The translations under genes and the position numbers were made by a program. A stretch of 64,000 bases of DNA, taken from contig DASVEF010000185.1 of NCBI GenBank assembly GCA_036380715.1, positions 1 through 64,000 of the forward strand, given 5' to 3'. Shown piece by piece: positions 24,618 through 34,184 of the stretch; the first letter of the stretch is position 1, and each line of letters begins with the position of its first letter. The stretch comes from UBA5704 sp036380715 (lineage in GTDB: Bacteria > Acidobacteriota > Thermoanaerobaculia > Multivoradales > UBA5704). The notes beneath the pieces were generated by a model. It made no database searches. It saw only the letters and a program-made list of their open reading frames with translations, and was not told the DNA's origin.

Positions 24618-25310
24618 ATGTTCTCGAACATTCCGCAGATCCCCCCGATTCCCCTTTCCCTCATGTTGGCGACGTTCTGTCTCTCCACTGTCCTCCTGCA
24701 GGCCCCCGGAGCGGCTGGAGAGCCGCCGGTCAAGGACGCGAAGGCAGAAGAGGCCTCCCCGCAGCAGGAGTACCAGGCGCTTCTCGAAAGGGTCAAGAAG
24801 TCCGATGCGTCCGTGGACTTCAAGAGGATGAGATGGCTCCAGACCCAGCTCGACAGCTACGATCCGTACGGCGCCAGTCGGGAGCACCCGATGGCGGCTT
24901 TCCGCGCGGGGGAGGTTGCGCAGGCGAAGATGCTGGCGGAGGGGATCCTCGCGGAGAACTATCTCCATCTGGAATCTCACCTCGCCGCCGCGGCGGTGGC
25001 CGACCAGCGTGGCGACGCGGCGGCCGCGGCACACCACAAGTACGTAGCGCAGGGCGTCCTCGATTCAATCCTCCAGTCCGGCGACGGCAAGACGCTCGAC
25101 ACAGCGTTCCAGGTGATCGCGCTTTCGGAGGAGTACGCCGTGATGCGTCATTTCGGCCTGCGGATCACAGAACAGGCGCTGGTGCATGGCGGCGGAGGAC
25201 ATTCGTACGACCTGCTCAAGGGAGAGGACCCTGAAAGCGGGTCCATCCGGGACGTGTACTTCAACATCGATCCCATCATGAGCGCTCTGGCCAAGAAGTT
25301 TTCCCCGTAG
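24618..25310 (+). CDS. secreted DUF4919-like protein
   Basis: 230 residues. Signal peptide about 10-34 (LSLMLATFCLSTVLLQAPGAAG). The mature part is helical: EYQALLERVKKSDASVDFKRMRW, DPYGASREHP, then AAAAVADQRGDAAAAAHHK and GHSYDLLKGEDPESGSIRDVYFNID. This matches DUF4919, a periplasmic family of unknown role. GAGGAGGAG lies before the ATG at 24618; earlier in-frame ATGs have no Shine-Dalgarno. Confidence 0.75.
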   Translation: MFSNIPQIPPIPLSLMLATFCLSTVLLQAPGAAGEPPVKDAKAEEASPQQEYQALLERVKKSDASVDFKRMRWLQTQLDSYDPYGASREHPMAAFRAGEVAQAKMLAEGILAENYLHLESHLAAAAVADQRGDAAAAAHHKYVAQGVLDSILQSGDGKTLDTAFQVIALSEEYAVMRHFGLRITEQALVHGGGGHSYDLLKGEDPESGSIRDVYFNIDPIMSALAKKFSP

Positions 25311-25646
25311 GGCTCGCTCGCTCCTGCTGTAATTCCCGCCGTCCGTCGCCGATTCGAGGGGCGAAAAGGCGGCAGCCGTGCGAAAACCTTTGCTCCTATC
25401 GGTCCGGCGCCGTGCTTGTCGACCGATACGCAAGTTTTCAATCTCGTTGATCGGTCGTGGCGAGAACACAGGAGTATTCGGTTCCCTTTCTTGCACTTCT
25501 GCTTGTAGATATTTCTCTCTTGACAGCTTTGGAGAGGCTCTCCTAGTCTCCCCGGGTCTCGCACGGGCAACGCTGCTCCTGATGACCGGCTCTGAACCCG
25601 ACCGTGGTGGTCGGTTGTGCGTTAACCAGGCTGTAAAGGAGTTCGC
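25311..25646. other. gene-free stretch with a possible promoter
   Basis: 336 bases without a supported gene. TTGACA at 25520-25525 followed 18 bp later by TAGTCT is the best promoter candidate for the secreted gene at 25647. Nothing else stands out. Confidence 0.35.
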
Positions 25647-26660
25647 ATGAAGAAGATTTGGACCGCCGTCCTCTGCCTCATCAGTATTCTGGGGGTGCAG
25701 CACCTCTCCGCGGCCGGCCCGGAGAAGGAAACCTGGAAGGAGACCAAGGCCAAGTTGAGGGCGGAGGGTTGGAAGCAGGTCTCCGAGAGGGTGTTCGAGC
25801 GCCAGCGGACCGAGACCCAGGTCGAGCATCTCGCCTACGGCCGCGAGGGCCTCGTCTGGACGATCAGCGAGCTCAAGGGCAGGCTCAAGTCCCTGCAGGA
25901 GGAGTATCAGAGCCATCCATCGGAGGACCTCGCCAAGGTCATCGATAGCCTGACCATCAGGATCGCGGACGCCCGCGAGGAGCTCCTGGGCACTGCGGAT
26001 GGCATCGCCAGCCTGAGCGAGGCGTCGACCATCGGCTGCAGCCGCTGCTACAGCGCGACCGTGGACGCCTACCCCCTCACCGGCTCCCAGGGAGTCGGCG
26101 CGGTCGCCGACGCCAAGTTCACCAGCGACTGCGGCAACTCGGGCGATACGTACGCCTACGCCTACGCCCGCGCGACCCTGAACGGCACGACCACCACCAA
26201 GACGCAGGAAGACCCGCGTTCGGGATCCAACGCGACCAGCCATGCCGCGGCCACCATGAACGGATCAGTCGACTGCTACTCGGAAGCCTACGCCGCCACG
26301 CAGAGCACCGCCCTGAACATCTTCTACTCGACGACTGAAACCAATTTCTCCTGCCCCGCGCCGGTGCAGCCTCTCTCGGTGTCGATCTCGGGCAGCACGT
26401 ACGAGTACTTCGCCGGGACCGCGTGCCGCTCGCGGACCTGGACCGCGACAGTCTCCGGCGGCTCCTCGCCCTATACCTACAAGTGGTACTCCGGCAGCAC
26501 GGTGGTGGGGACCGCGAGCACGTACACACGATCGATCTGCCGCACCCATCCCAGCTTCCAGCTCAAGGTGGTGGTTACCGACAGCACCGGCGCCACCGTC
26601 CAGGATCTCCACGATGTCACGGTCGAGGCCGAGCCGATGTGCGGCGACCAGTTCTGCTGA
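25647..26660 (+). CDS. secreted protein with PKD-like domain, hypothetical
   Basis: 337 residues. Signal peptide about 1-22 (ending LSAAG). A helical region (about 30-120) with EQVEHL-type heptads is followed by a Cys- and Tyr-rich domain (GCSRCYSATVDAY, TSDCGNSGDTYAYAYARA, SVDCYSEAYAATQST). A PKD/Ig-like repeat closes the protein (ACRSRTWTATVSGGSSPYTYKWY ... LKVVVTDSTGATVQD). Exported; the Cys domain suggests disulfides. Family not recognised. AAGGAG precedes the ATG and a strong terminator follows. Confidence 0.75.
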   Translation: MKKIWTAVLCLISILGVQHLSAAGPEKETWKETKAKLRAEGWKQVSERVFERQRTETQVEHLAYGREGLVWTISELKGRLKSLQEEYQSHPSEDLAKVIDSLTIRIADAREELLGTADGIASLSEASTIGCSRCYSATVDAYPLTGSQGVGAVADAKFTSDCGNSGDTYAYAYARATLNGTTTTKTQEDPRSGSNATSHAAATMNGSVDCYSEAYAATQSTALNIFYSTTETNFSCPAPVQPLSVSISGSTYEYFAGTACRSRTWTATVSGGSSPYTYKWYSGSTVVGTASTYTRSICRTHPSFQLKVVVTDSTGATVQDLHDVTVEAEPMCGDQFC

Positions 26661-26685
26661 GCCGTACCGCAGTCTCTGCTGAACG

Positions 26686-26716
26686 GAAAGGGGCCGCTCC
26701 GCGGCCCCTTTCTTTT
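26686..26716. terminator. rho-independent terminator, probably bidirectional
   Basis: A perfect 12-bp stem GAAAGGGGCCGC / GCGGCCCCTTTC, 3-nt loop, then TTTT. It lies between convergent genes and the A-rich left arm lets it serve both strands. Confidence 0.85.
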
Positions 26717-26737
26717 GCGCCGGAGCGGTGACGAGAT

Positions 26738-27256
26738 CTACTTCCGCCGCCGATAGTGAGCCGTCATGAACGCCTGCCAGTTGCCGTCCTCGCCCCGCAC
26801 GTGCGAGGTCAGCACCCGGTGGTCGTCGCTCCTGAGCTCGATCACATCCCTGTACTTCGACAGGGTTCCGTCGCCACTGAAGCTGGGGCCCTCGCAATCG
26901 AGGGTCAGCACCCTTTCGTCGGTGTCGAGCGAGCCCTCGTACACCCAGAGGTGGGTCATCATCGATCCGACCCAAGTGCCCACGAAGCGCTGCCTCTGCG
27001 GGTCATAGCCGAGCGTCATGATCGAGGTTCCGGTGCCGCCGCCCGGCATCTCGCCTTCCCCCTCCGCCACGGTCCAGAGGCCGCCGAGGGACCGCACAAT
27101 CTCGGTGCCCGTCGTCTTCGTAGGCGGCTCGCCCGGCCCCATCATCGCCTCGGCTTCGAGGGTCCACTCGCCGACGAGCCTCTGGAGCCACTTGTGCTCC
27201 TTCTGCGGCTCGGCCGCCTTCATCATCGACTCGACTGAAGTTGTCGTCGTCTCCAT
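26738..27256 (-). CDS. DUF1579 family protein
   Basis: 172 residues with the DUF1579 pattern: HKWLQRLVGEWTLEAEAMMGPG, GTSIMTLGYDPQRQRFVGTW, LTLDCEGPSFSG and a terminal FMTAHYRRRK. It is a small lipocalin-like cytoplasmic beta-barrel of unknown function. AGGAGG precedes the ATG. It lies 50 nt downstream of the aldehyde dehydrogenase gene on the same strand and may be cotranscribed. Confidence 0.87.
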   Translation of the reverse strand: METTTTSVESMMKAAEPQKEHKWLQRLVGEWTLEAEAMMGPGEPPTKTTGTEIVRSLGGLWTVAEGEGEMPGGGTGTSIMTLGYDPQRQRFVGTWVGSMMTHLWVYEGSLDTDERVLTLDCEGPSFSGDGTLSKYRDVIELRSDDHRVLTSHVRGEDGNWQAFMTAHYRRRK

Positions 27257-27306
27257 TGCCCGATCCTCCTTTCGTGGAAACTCTATACCGCTCGGAGCTT
27301 CGCGGC

Positions 27307-29040
27307 CTATCCCCGCACCGCCAGCCCCAGAATTCCTGGCAGCTTCGCGAAGGAGGGATCGGCTTCGAAGCGGACGAGCTTCGGGGTGAGCTTGTGGGCG
27401 GTCTTGTGGGTGGCGAACCAGACCGGCTTGGGGAAGACGCGGAAGGGGGCGCGGATCACCGTCTTCTGTGAGCGGTCGAACATCAGCGTGTTGTGCACCA
27501 CGCCGGTGCCGGACTGGATGTCCTGCCGGGTGTGGCCGGGAAAGGCTCCCCAGGGGGTGATGACCAGGCCGTAGCCGAGCGCGGCCCACTGGTTGATCGA
27601 AACGGTGCCGTAGCGCAGGTCCGCGATCGCCTTTTCGACTGCCTTCGCCACTTCGGGGTCTTTCAGAGATGCGGGATGGACGATCAGCGTGATGTTGAGC
27701 GTCCCCCAGAGGGTGTCGTTGGCGAAGGCCACGGCGCGCTCGATGTATTCGGGGACGCTGTTCGCCTCCAGCGCGGTGTCCGCGAAGATGCCGCAGAAGG
27801 CTTCGGTGGTGAAGCAGACGTCCTGCCGGTCCGCGGGATCGACGCCCGGCACGAGCATCCAGGGGAGCTTGTCCCCGGACCTCTCGCCGAACAGCTCGGC
27901 TTCGGGGTGGGCCGCGGAGAACATGTCCCAGCGCCCCTCCGCGCCCGTGTACCAGGCCCGGCGCACCGGGATGGTCCGCAGCACCTCGCGCACACCCGCC
28001 AGGAGCGCCTGCCTCTGCGGCGAGGCGGCGTGTTGCACGATCACCCGGATGGCGTTGCAGTTGAATCCGGCGTTGTTGACCAGCATGGAGACCAGGTTTT
28101 CGGCGTGGTGGCGGAGGTCCGCCGCGCTCCAGGAACCCTCCGGTCCGGGCACCACGATCACCGGACTGACGTTGCCGAGCTCGGAGGTGAAGCGCTTGGT
28201 GTTCCGCGGCTCGTCGCGCTCCTTGCGCCGCCGCCCCTCTTCGCCGGGGCCGAAGACGATCGCCTCGTAGGTGCGGTCCGAGCCGGTGATGTGGATCTCG
28301 TCGATCCCGGGGTGGTTGCAGAGGTAGTCCCCCTCTTCGGCGCCGCCGTAGACCACCTTGAAGAAGCCGCGCTCGACGAGCGGCCTCAAGCCCTCCTCCA
28401 GGAGCGGCCCGAGGTAGACGTTGATCGGGTGGGCCTTGTAGAGGACGACCTGGCCCTCGACAAACAGCTTGTAGAGGGCATCCATGGGACCGATCGAGGA
28501 GACGTTGCCCGCTCCGAGCACCAGGGCGACGGCGCCCTGGCGGTCCTTCCGCCGGTAGGCCACCGCTTGGGTCTCGGGGAGCGACTCCTCGGTGATCCCG
28601 GGCTGCATCCAGACGTCGGCGGTGACGCCTGTGTAGAAGATGCTGTCCCAGACGTCGTAGGGGAAGATGCGGGCGGTCACCTGGCCGTCCGGCCGCGTGC
28701 GCACCGACCCCGGGATGCGCGGCCGGCCGTGCTTCTCGACGTCGGCCAGCGCAAGGCACAGCAGGCGGATGTTGCGCAGCACGAAGTACGGCCCAACCAG
28801 GGCCTCCTCGGCGTTGCCGCGCTCCGGGTCCAGCCCCTCGGCCTCGATGCAGGCCGCGGCCCAGCGGTCCGCGATCGAGAGGAACGACCGGGTCAGCTCG
28901 TGGAGGATTTCGATCCGTTCGCGCACCGGGACGACGGACCAGGCGCGCTTGCGTTCCTGGAGCGCGGCGACCGCGGCGTCCAACTCCGTGCGTGGAGACG
29001 AAGGGGGCGGCGTGTTCACACCTCGGTTGGTCGCGAGCAT
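27307..29040 (-). CDS. aldehyde dehydrogenase family protein (long form)
   Basis: 577 residues, longer than the usual 480-500. Core motifs: GAVALVLGAGNVSSIGPMD at the Rossmann part, EIHITGSDRTYEA, FTSELGNVSP (general-base Glu in SELG), and NNAGFNCNAIRV with the catalytic Cys. The C-terminal half contains CFTTEAFCGIFADT and TVSINQWAALGYG. It oxidises an aldehyde with NAD(P); the substrate is not evident. The start at 29040 follows GAGGAGG. Confidence 0.87.
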   Translation of the reverse strand: MLATNRGVNTPPPSSPRTELDAAVAALQERKRAWSVVPVRERIEILHELTRSFLSIADRWAAACIEAEGLDPERGNAEEALVGPYFVLRNIRLLCLALADVEKHGRPRIPGSVRTRPDGQVTARIFPYDVWDSIFYTGVTADVWMQPGITEESLPETQAVAYRRKDRQGAVALVLGAGNVSSIGPMDALYKLFVEGQVVLYKAHPINVYLGPLLEEGLRPLVERGFFKVVYGGAEEGDYLCNHPGIDEIHITGSDRTYEAIVFGPGEEGRRRKERDEPRNTKRFTSELGNVSPVIVVPGPEGSWSAADLRHHAENLVSMLVNNAGFNCNAIRVIVQHAASPQRQALLAGVREVLRTIPVRRAWYTGAEGRWDMFSAAHPEAELFGERSGDKLPWMLVPGVDPADRQDVCFTTEAFCGIFADTALEANSVPEYIERAVAFANDTLWGTLNITLIVHPASLKDPEVAKAVEKAIADLRYGTVSINQWAALGYGLVITPWGAFPGHTRQDIQSGTGVVHNTLMFDRSQKTVIRAPFRVFPKPVWFATHKTAHKLTPKLVRFEADPSFAKLPGILGLAVRG

Positions 29041-29250
29041 CGAGGGCCTCCTCAGGGGGCTCAACCATAGCACGCTCCTTTCGGCGGCGCGCTCAAGCTA
29101 CTCTTCTGTACCTTAATTTATAGAAGCAGAAGATGGCTGCTGGTAAAGGGCGCATACGAAAGGAGGTGAGGCGCTAGGGATTACGAGCCAGACGCTGTCT
29201 GACGGATGTCGATGTCTCTCACCGCACTCTGCAAGAAAAAGGAGGTTCCG

Positions 29251-29784
29251 ATGAGACTCTCGAAGCTTCGGCTCGCCGTGATCGCGGCGCTGGTGATCGG
29301 CTTGAGCATGACGGGGGCCGTTTTTGCCCAGGCTCCCAACAACCCTGTGGGGCTTTGGAGTGTGACGTTCTACAACGACAACACCCCGAACCTCGCCCAG
29401 ATGGCGACGCAGAACATCTGTTTCCTGGCCAACGGCACCTGGTACGGCACGACGTTCCCGGCCTGGAACGGCAGGTGGTTCCAGAAAGGCAACAACGCCG
29501 CCGGCAATGGCGACCGGGTCCGCCTCATAGGTAACTACGCGCGAGGAGTCGGCAATGACTCGGCGGAGCTCGACTTCGTCAACCTGAGGCTCATGACCGG
29601 GCCATGGAGCGAGTGGCGGGACGGGTTCCCCTTCTTCGTCTGGACCCGGGTGACCGTGACGAGGATCGGCAACATCTGCCCAGCGCCCCTGGGTCCCGAG
29701 GTCGATTCGACGATCGAAGACGACGGGAGCAACCCCTTCGACAAGGCCGGCGCCGAGGCGCCGCCCTGCGAAGCGCAGCCCTGA
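29251..29784 (+). CDS. small secreted hypothetical protein
   Basis: 177 residues. Signal peptide about 1-26 (LAVIAALVIGLSMTGAVFA, cut after AQA). The mature part begins NNPVGLWSVTFYNDNTPN and continues NICFLANGTWYGTTFPAWNGRW, a lipocalin-like beta pattern with two early and two late Cys. Family not recognised. AAAGGAGG precedes the ATG at 29251. Confidence 0.7.
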   Translation: MRLSKLRLAVIAALVIGLSMTGAVFAQAPNNPVGLWSVTFYNDNTPNLAQMATQNICFLANGTWYGTTFPAWNGRWFQKGNNAAGNGDRVRLIGNYARGVGNDSAELDFVNLRLMTGPWSEWRDGFPFFVWTRVTVTRIGNICPAPLGPEVDSTIEDDGSNPFDKAGAEAPPCEAQP

Positions 29785-29802
29785 GGTTGTTCTGGCGGCT
29801 GC

Positions 29803-29863
29803 CTCCCCCCTCTCCCGGGCGAGTGTGAGTGCGGATGGGAGAGGGGGGCAGGGGGATGAGAGC
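29803..29863. repeat. dispersed palindromic repeat family A, copy 3 (single hairpin)
   Basis: CCCCCTCTCCC ... GGGAGAGGGGG with a 19-nt loop and the trailing GGGGGATGAGAGC arm, between convergent genes. Only one half of the usual double unit is present. Confidence 0.65.
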
Positions 29864-29864
29864 C

Positions 29865-31571
29865 TTACACAAACAGCGGCACCAGCTCGAAGCGCTCCAC
29901 GTCCACCAGGCCCAGATCGGTGAGCTTGAGGGACGGAATCACTTCCAGGGCAAGGAAGCTCATCGCCATGAAGGGATCGCGCAGCTTTGCGCCGAGGCCG
30001 TGGGCGGCGTCGAGGAGGGTCTTCATCACGTCGCGGACCTCCTCGATCGGACGGTCGGACATCAGGCCGGCGATCGGCAGGGGGAGGAGGGCCAGGACGG
30101 TTTCCCCGTCGGCCACGGCCAGCCCTCCGCTCACCTCGGCCACCGCTCGGGCGGCGGTACGCATCGAGGCGTCGTCGGCGCCGATCACCACGAGGTTGTG
30201 GTGGTCGTGGGCCACGGTGCCCGCGATGGCGCCCCGCGTCAGGCCGATTCCGCGGACGAAGCCGAGCCCGGTCTTGCCGGTGCCGTGGTGCCTCTCGACA
30301 ACAGCCATCTTCAGGAGATCGCGCTCCAGGTCGGCCATTGCCATCCCATCGGACACTCTGGCTTCCAGGATCAGACTCTCGGTCACGAGCTGGTCGGGGA
30401 TGGCGCCGATGACCCGCACGCGCTCCCCCTGGGCCGGGATGGAGAAGTCGAGCCGGCCGGGATCGAGGTGGACGGTCGGCGGCAGCGGCGAGGTGACCGG
30501 GCGGGATCGGGCGCCGAGCATCCGGCCGTCCCGCGCCAGGAGCCTGCCGCCGCGGAAGACCATCTCCACCCGCGGCGCGTTCAGGTCGGAGAAGACGATG
30601 AGGTCGGCGCGCCTTCCCGGCGCCACGGCGCCCCGGTCGTGCAGGCCGTAGTGCTCGGCCGTGTTGAGCGTCCCCATCCGGATCGCGGTCACCGGATCGA
30701 TCCCCTCGGCGATGGCGACGCGGATCATGTGGTCGATCGTCCCCTCTTCCAGGAGGTCGGCCGGCTGGCGGTCGTCGGTGCAGAAGCAGAGCCGGCGCTC
30801 GTTGGCCGGGGTGACGAGCGGCAGGAGCGCACGCAGGTTCCGCGCGTTGGTCGCCTCGCGGATGAAGATGGTCAGCCCGGCGCGGAGCTTCTCTCTCGCC
30901 TCGTCCGCGCGGACCGATTCGTGATCGTTGCGGATGCCCGCCGCCGCGTAGGCGGAGAGGGCGCGGCCGGAGAGGCCGGGGCAGTGGCCGTCGACCGGCC
31001 GGCCGTGGAAGGCGGCCAGCTTGGCGAGCACCTCGTCCTGGCCGGCGATCACTCCCGGGAAGTTCATCACCTCGGCGAGGCCCAGCACCCGCGGGTGCTC
31101 GAGGAGAGTCGCCAAGTCGTCCGCTTCCAGCCGCGCTCCCGAAGTCTCGAGGTGGGTGGCGGGCACGCACGACGGGGCGTTCACCAGCACGTCCAGCGGC
31201 GCGCCCTCGGAGTCTTCCAGCATGAAGCGGATGCCGGGGAGCCCGAGGACGTTGCCGATCTCGTGCGGATCGGTGACCACGGTCGTGACCCCCCGCGGCA
31301 CCACGGCGCGGGCGAATTCCGACGGCGTCACCAGGGAGCTTTCGATGTGGACGTGGGCGTCGAGGAGTCCGGGAGCCACGAAACGACCGTCCAGGTCGAC
31401 GACCTCGCGCGCCTCGTAGCCCTCTCCCAGACCGGCGATCCGGCCGCCGGCCACGGCGATGTCCGTCCGGTGGACCTCCCCGGACAGCACGTTGACCAGC
31501 CGCGCCCCGCGCAGCAGCAGGTCGGCGGGCTCGTCCCCCCGGGCTACGGCGAGGAGCTGGGCGAGGTCCAT
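29865..31571 (-). CDS. ade: adenine deaminase
   Basis: 568 residues covering the full family. LDAHVHIESSLVTPSEFA (first metal His pair), GLAEVMNFPGV (Glu metal ligand), GRPVDGHCPGLSGRALSAY (His), GIRNDHES and FCTDDR (Asp). The C-terminal half holds HHGTGKTGLGFVRGIGL, TVAHDHHN and a terminal domain ending FELVPLFV. It converts adenine to hypoxanthine and ammonia in purine salvage, using Fe/Mn. Start ATG; upstream neighbours are divergent, so it is probably transcribed alone. Confidence 0.95.
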   Translation of the reverse strand: MDLAQLLAVARGDEPADLLLRGARLVNVLSGEVHRTDIAVAGGRIAGLGEGYEAREVVDLDGRFVAPGLLDAHVHIESSLVTPSEFARAVVPRGVTTVVTDPHEIGNVLGLPGIRFMLEDSEGAPLDVLVNAPSCVPATHLETSGARLEADDLATLLEHPRVLGLAEVMNFPGVIAGQDEVLAKLAAFHGRPVDGHCPGLSGRALSAYAAAGIRNDHESVRADEAREKLRAGLTIFIREATNARNLRALLPLVTPANERRLCFCTDDRQPADLLEEGTIDHMIRVAIAEGIDPVTAIRMGTLNTAEHYGLHDRGAVAPGRRADLIVFSDLNAPRVEMVFRGGRLLARDGRMLGARSRPVTSPLPPTVHLDPGRLDFSIPAQGERVRVIGAIPDQLVTESLILEARVSDGMAMADLERDLLKMAVVERHHGTGKTGLGFVRGIGLTRGAIAGTVAHDHHNLVVIGADDASMRTAARAVAEVSGGLAVADGETVLALLPLPIAGLMSDRPIEEVRDVMKTLLDAAHGLGAKLRDPFMAMSFLALEVIPSLKLTDLGLVDVERFELVPLFV

Positions 31572-31676
31572 CGGCGAAGCATACCGCTCCCCGGGCTGTT
31601 CTCAACGCACTCCTCGAAGCCTCCGTATACTCTCTTCAGACCGGCCGGCAGTTTGGCGAACCCCTTGGAGGCTTCC

Positions 31677-32303
31677 ATGATCGGTGCGAGAGCTGTGCTG
31701 GTGGCGTCAATGGTTCTGATGGCGGGCGCGTGCGTCAGCTTGCAAAAGAGATCGGTGGTCCAGAAAGCGGGAGATACGGAGGTCCGTCTGTCGGTGCCTG
31801 TCTTCTCGCTGCTCTTTCCGGCGTACAACGCCCTCCTGGAGGAGGGGAGCAGAAGCTCGCGCCTTCTGTACACCCTGTTCGAGCAACCCATGTTGTTGCT
31901 GCCCGGGCCCGATCCGTCGACCGTGCTCTGCGTCTACAACTTCGACATCAGCCACGAAGTGATCGCCTTCGACCTGGACGGGCTCCATGGGGGTTCCACG
32001 GATCCGGAAAAGGGATCCAAGCTGGCCTTCATCGTCGCCGATTCTCAAATTCCTTTCCGGCGCGCGACGGTCGCCGAGATCCGGCACGCGATCCGGAGAA
32101 TCGAAGGGATGGCCGACGAGGATTACGAGAGAGCATCCGTGCCCGCGCTGGACATCGGTATTTATCGGGCCTACGCCGTGAAGCGCTTCCTCGTTGAACG
32201 GCTGGAGGAGAGCTTGAGTGCCACAATCCCTGAGCCCTCACCTTTGGAGAGCCCGGGATCGTGCGCGGAAGACGTCCAGCCTACACCGGCGCCTTCGGTA
32301 TGA
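31677..32303 (+). CDS. lipoprotein, hypothetical
   Basis: 208 residues. Leader ending in lipobox LMAGAC, so it is probably lipid-anchored. The mature part reads VRLSVPVFSLLFPAYNALLEEG, LLLPGPDPSTVLCVYNFDISHEV and RAYAVKRFLVERLEES. No known family. TTGGAGG lies before the ATG. Its 3' end overlaps the convergent PspC gene by 23 nt. Confidence 0.7.
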   Translation: MIGARAVLVASMVLMAGACVSLQKRSVVQKAGDTEVRLSVPVFSLLFPAYNALLEEGSRSSRLLYTLFEQPMLLLPGPDPSTVLCVYNFDISHEVIAFDLDGLHGGSTDPEKGSKLAFIVADSQIPFRRATVAEIRHAIRRIEGMADEDYERASVPALDIGIYRAYAVKRFLVERLEESLSATIPEPSPLESPGSCAEDVQPTPAPSV

Positions 32304-32469
32304 CGAGCCAGAGGAGCAGGTAGGCGAGGATCCCGGGGAACGCCGCCGAGCAGACCGACACAATGACGAAAAGGACGCGCACGAACGTAGGGTCCCAGCC
32401 GAGCCACTCGGCCAGGCCGCCGCAGACGCCCGCGATGATCTTGTACCTGCGAGAGCGATAGAGTCCCAT
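32281..32469 (-). CDS. PspC domain protein
   Basis: 62 residues: YRSRRYKIIAGVCGGLAEWLGWDPTFVRV followed by one TM (FVIVSVCSAAFPGILAYLLLWLVIP). This is the minimal PspC fold found in phage-shock or envelope-stress systems; no PspA or PspB lies nearby. GGGGAGGAAG precedes the ATG at 32469. Confidence 0.93.
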   Translation of the reverse strand: MGLYRSRRYKIIAGVCGGLAEWLGWDPTFVRVLFVIVSVCSAAFPGILAYLLLWLVIPKAPV

Positions 32470-32532
32470 CTTTCTTCCTCCCCTCATCACTACGCAACAC
32501 CGCGCGAACGGTTTCTAGAGCTACCCCTGTAT

Positions 32533-32580
32533 TTTCCCCCTCTCCCGGTGACGGGAGAGGGGGCCAGGGGGTGAGGGCCT
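32533..32580. repeat. dispersed palindromic repeat family A, copy 4 (single hairpin)
   Basis: CCCCCTCTCCCGGTGACGGGAGAGGGGG hairpin plus the GCCAGGGGGTGAGGGC arm. It overlaps the stop codon of the AmpG-like gene. Confidence 0.75.
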
Positions 32581-34175
32581 CAGGCCTCGCTCGCGGGATC
32601 GAGGGCCAGCTCCTGCCCGGCGCCGTGCCGCGCCGCCGTGACCGCGGCGGTGAACAGGCCGCAGACAGCCCCGAAGAGGAGCATCCCGATCAGCGAGATC
32701 CAGTCCCCCTGCTCCTGCGGCTGTCCGAACGTGATCAGCGGCGTCCACAGGTCGAACGCCGTGCCCGGCGCGTCCTTCATCACCTTGAGCGCTTCGAGAA
32801 ACGCGAGGAGCAGGGCTCCCGAGGCGAATCCTACCGCGGCTCCGGCGAGGCCGCGGACCGCGAGCTGACCGGCGGTCAGGGGCTCGCGGATCCTCGGCGG
32901 CTCCACTTTGAACTCGACCTCCCGCGCGTTCCACGGGACGAAGCGGGCGAGCATGAGCATGCCGGGAATGCCGATCGGGATCGTCGCCCAGAAGAACGTG
33001 GCCCAGCCGACCGAGTAGGCCGCGAAGCCGGCGATCGGCCCGGAGATGATGCGCGGCAGGCCGAAGAGGCTGGAGAACAGCGCGTACTGGGTCGCCGAGA
33101 AGCGCTTCTGCGTCATGCGCAGGAGGAGCACGCTGAACGCGCCGCTGCCCAGGCCGGAAGAGAACTGCTCGAAGCTGAAGGCGAAATACATCAGCGGCCG
33201 GTTGATTTCCGTCTCCTGGGCGAGGATGGCATAGCCCGCGTTGGAGAAGATCTGGAAGAAGCCGAAGATCCACAGCGCCCGTCCCAGTCCGAGCGGCGCC
33301 GTCAGGAGCCCGCCGATCAGCGTGCCGATGATGTTGGCCCACAGGCTGAGGGTGCCGACGACGAAGCCGCGGTCGAGCTCGTTGTATCCCATGTCGTTCA
33401 GGAACGGCCGCTGCAGCGACTGCACGAGGTTGTCCGCCAGCTTGTAGAGGAGGACGAAGGCGAGGATCTCCAAGGCCCGGTGGCGGGAGAGGAAGCCCAG
33501 GAAAGGATTCCAGACCGCCTCCTTGAGCGTCTTCGGCGCGGCGCCGGCCATGGTGGGCTCGGGCGACTTCCACACGATGAGGATCATCGGGATGTACAGG
33601 CAGGCCAGCATGGCGTTGACCGCCGGCCAGCCCCACCAACCGGCGAAAGTGATCGACAGGCTGCCGGCGAGGAAGTAGCCGATGCGCCAGAGGAAGTTGC
33701 GCGCGCCGACCGCGACCGGCTGCTCCTCGGTGCGCAGCACGTCCACCGCGTAGGCGTCGATCGCGATGTCCTGCGTGGCGCCCGCGAGGGCGATGGCCAG
33801 CGTGATGGCGCCGACGACCCAGGGAGCTTCCGGATGGTTGCCGACGCCGGCCAGGGCGAGGACCGAGATGAAGAGGCCGACCTGGGAGATGATCGCCCAG
33901 CCCCGCCGCCGTCCCAGCTTCGGTGGCACGAAGCGGTCCATCAGAGGCGCCCAGAGGAACTTGAACGTCCACGGCACCTGCGCCAGGGTGAAGAGGCCGA
34001 CGATCCGGATGTCCACCCCGACGTCGCGCATCCAATCGGGAATGGCGATCCACACCAGGCCCAGCGGCATGCCGGAGGCGAAGGACATCAGGACGACGGA
34101 CCAGGTGCGCCAGGAGGTGAACGCCCAGGCGAGGCTCTCGAGGGTGCTCGGTTTGTTGGACTTTTTGGGTTCCAC
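32580..34175 (-). CDS. AmpG-like MFS permease
   Basis: 531 residues with about 12-14 TM helices. The family signature is GATQDIAIDAYAVDVL in the third or fourth helix; others are SFASGMPLGLVWIAIPDWM and FKFLWAPLMDRF. AmpG imports GlcNAc-anhydroMurNAc peptides for wall recycling, and the L,D-transpeptidase elsewhere in the window shows active wall remodelling. It has an extra C-terminal stretch with two TM segments. Start ATG; no clear Shine-Dalgarno. Confidence 0.88.
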   Translation of the reverse strand: MEPKKSNKPSTLESLAWAFTSWRTWSVVLMSFASGMPLGLVWIAIPDWMRDVGVDIRIVGLFTLAQVPWTFKFLWAPLMDRFVPPKLGRRRGWAIISQVGLFISVLALAGVGNHPEAPWVVGAITLAIALAGATQDIAIDAYAVDVLRTEEQPVAVGARNFLWRIGYFLAGSLSITFAGWWGWPAVNAMLACLYIPMILIVWKSPEPTMAGAAPKTLKEAVWNPFLGFLSRHRALEILAFVLLYKLADNLVQSLQRPFLNDMGYNELDRGFVVGTLSLWANIIGTLIGGLLTAPLGLGRALWIFGFFQIFSNAGYAILAQETEINRPLMYFAFSFEQFSSGLGSGAFSVLLLRMTQKRFSATQYALFSSLFGLPRIISGPIAGFAAYSVGWATFFWATIPIGIPGMLMLARFVPWNAREVEFKVEPPRIREPLTAGQLAVRGLAGAAVGFASGALLLAFLEALKVMKDAPGTAFDLWTPLITFGQPQEQGDWISLIGMLLFGAVCGLFTAAVTAARHGAGQELALDPASEA

Positions 34176-34184
34176 GTGCGGAGC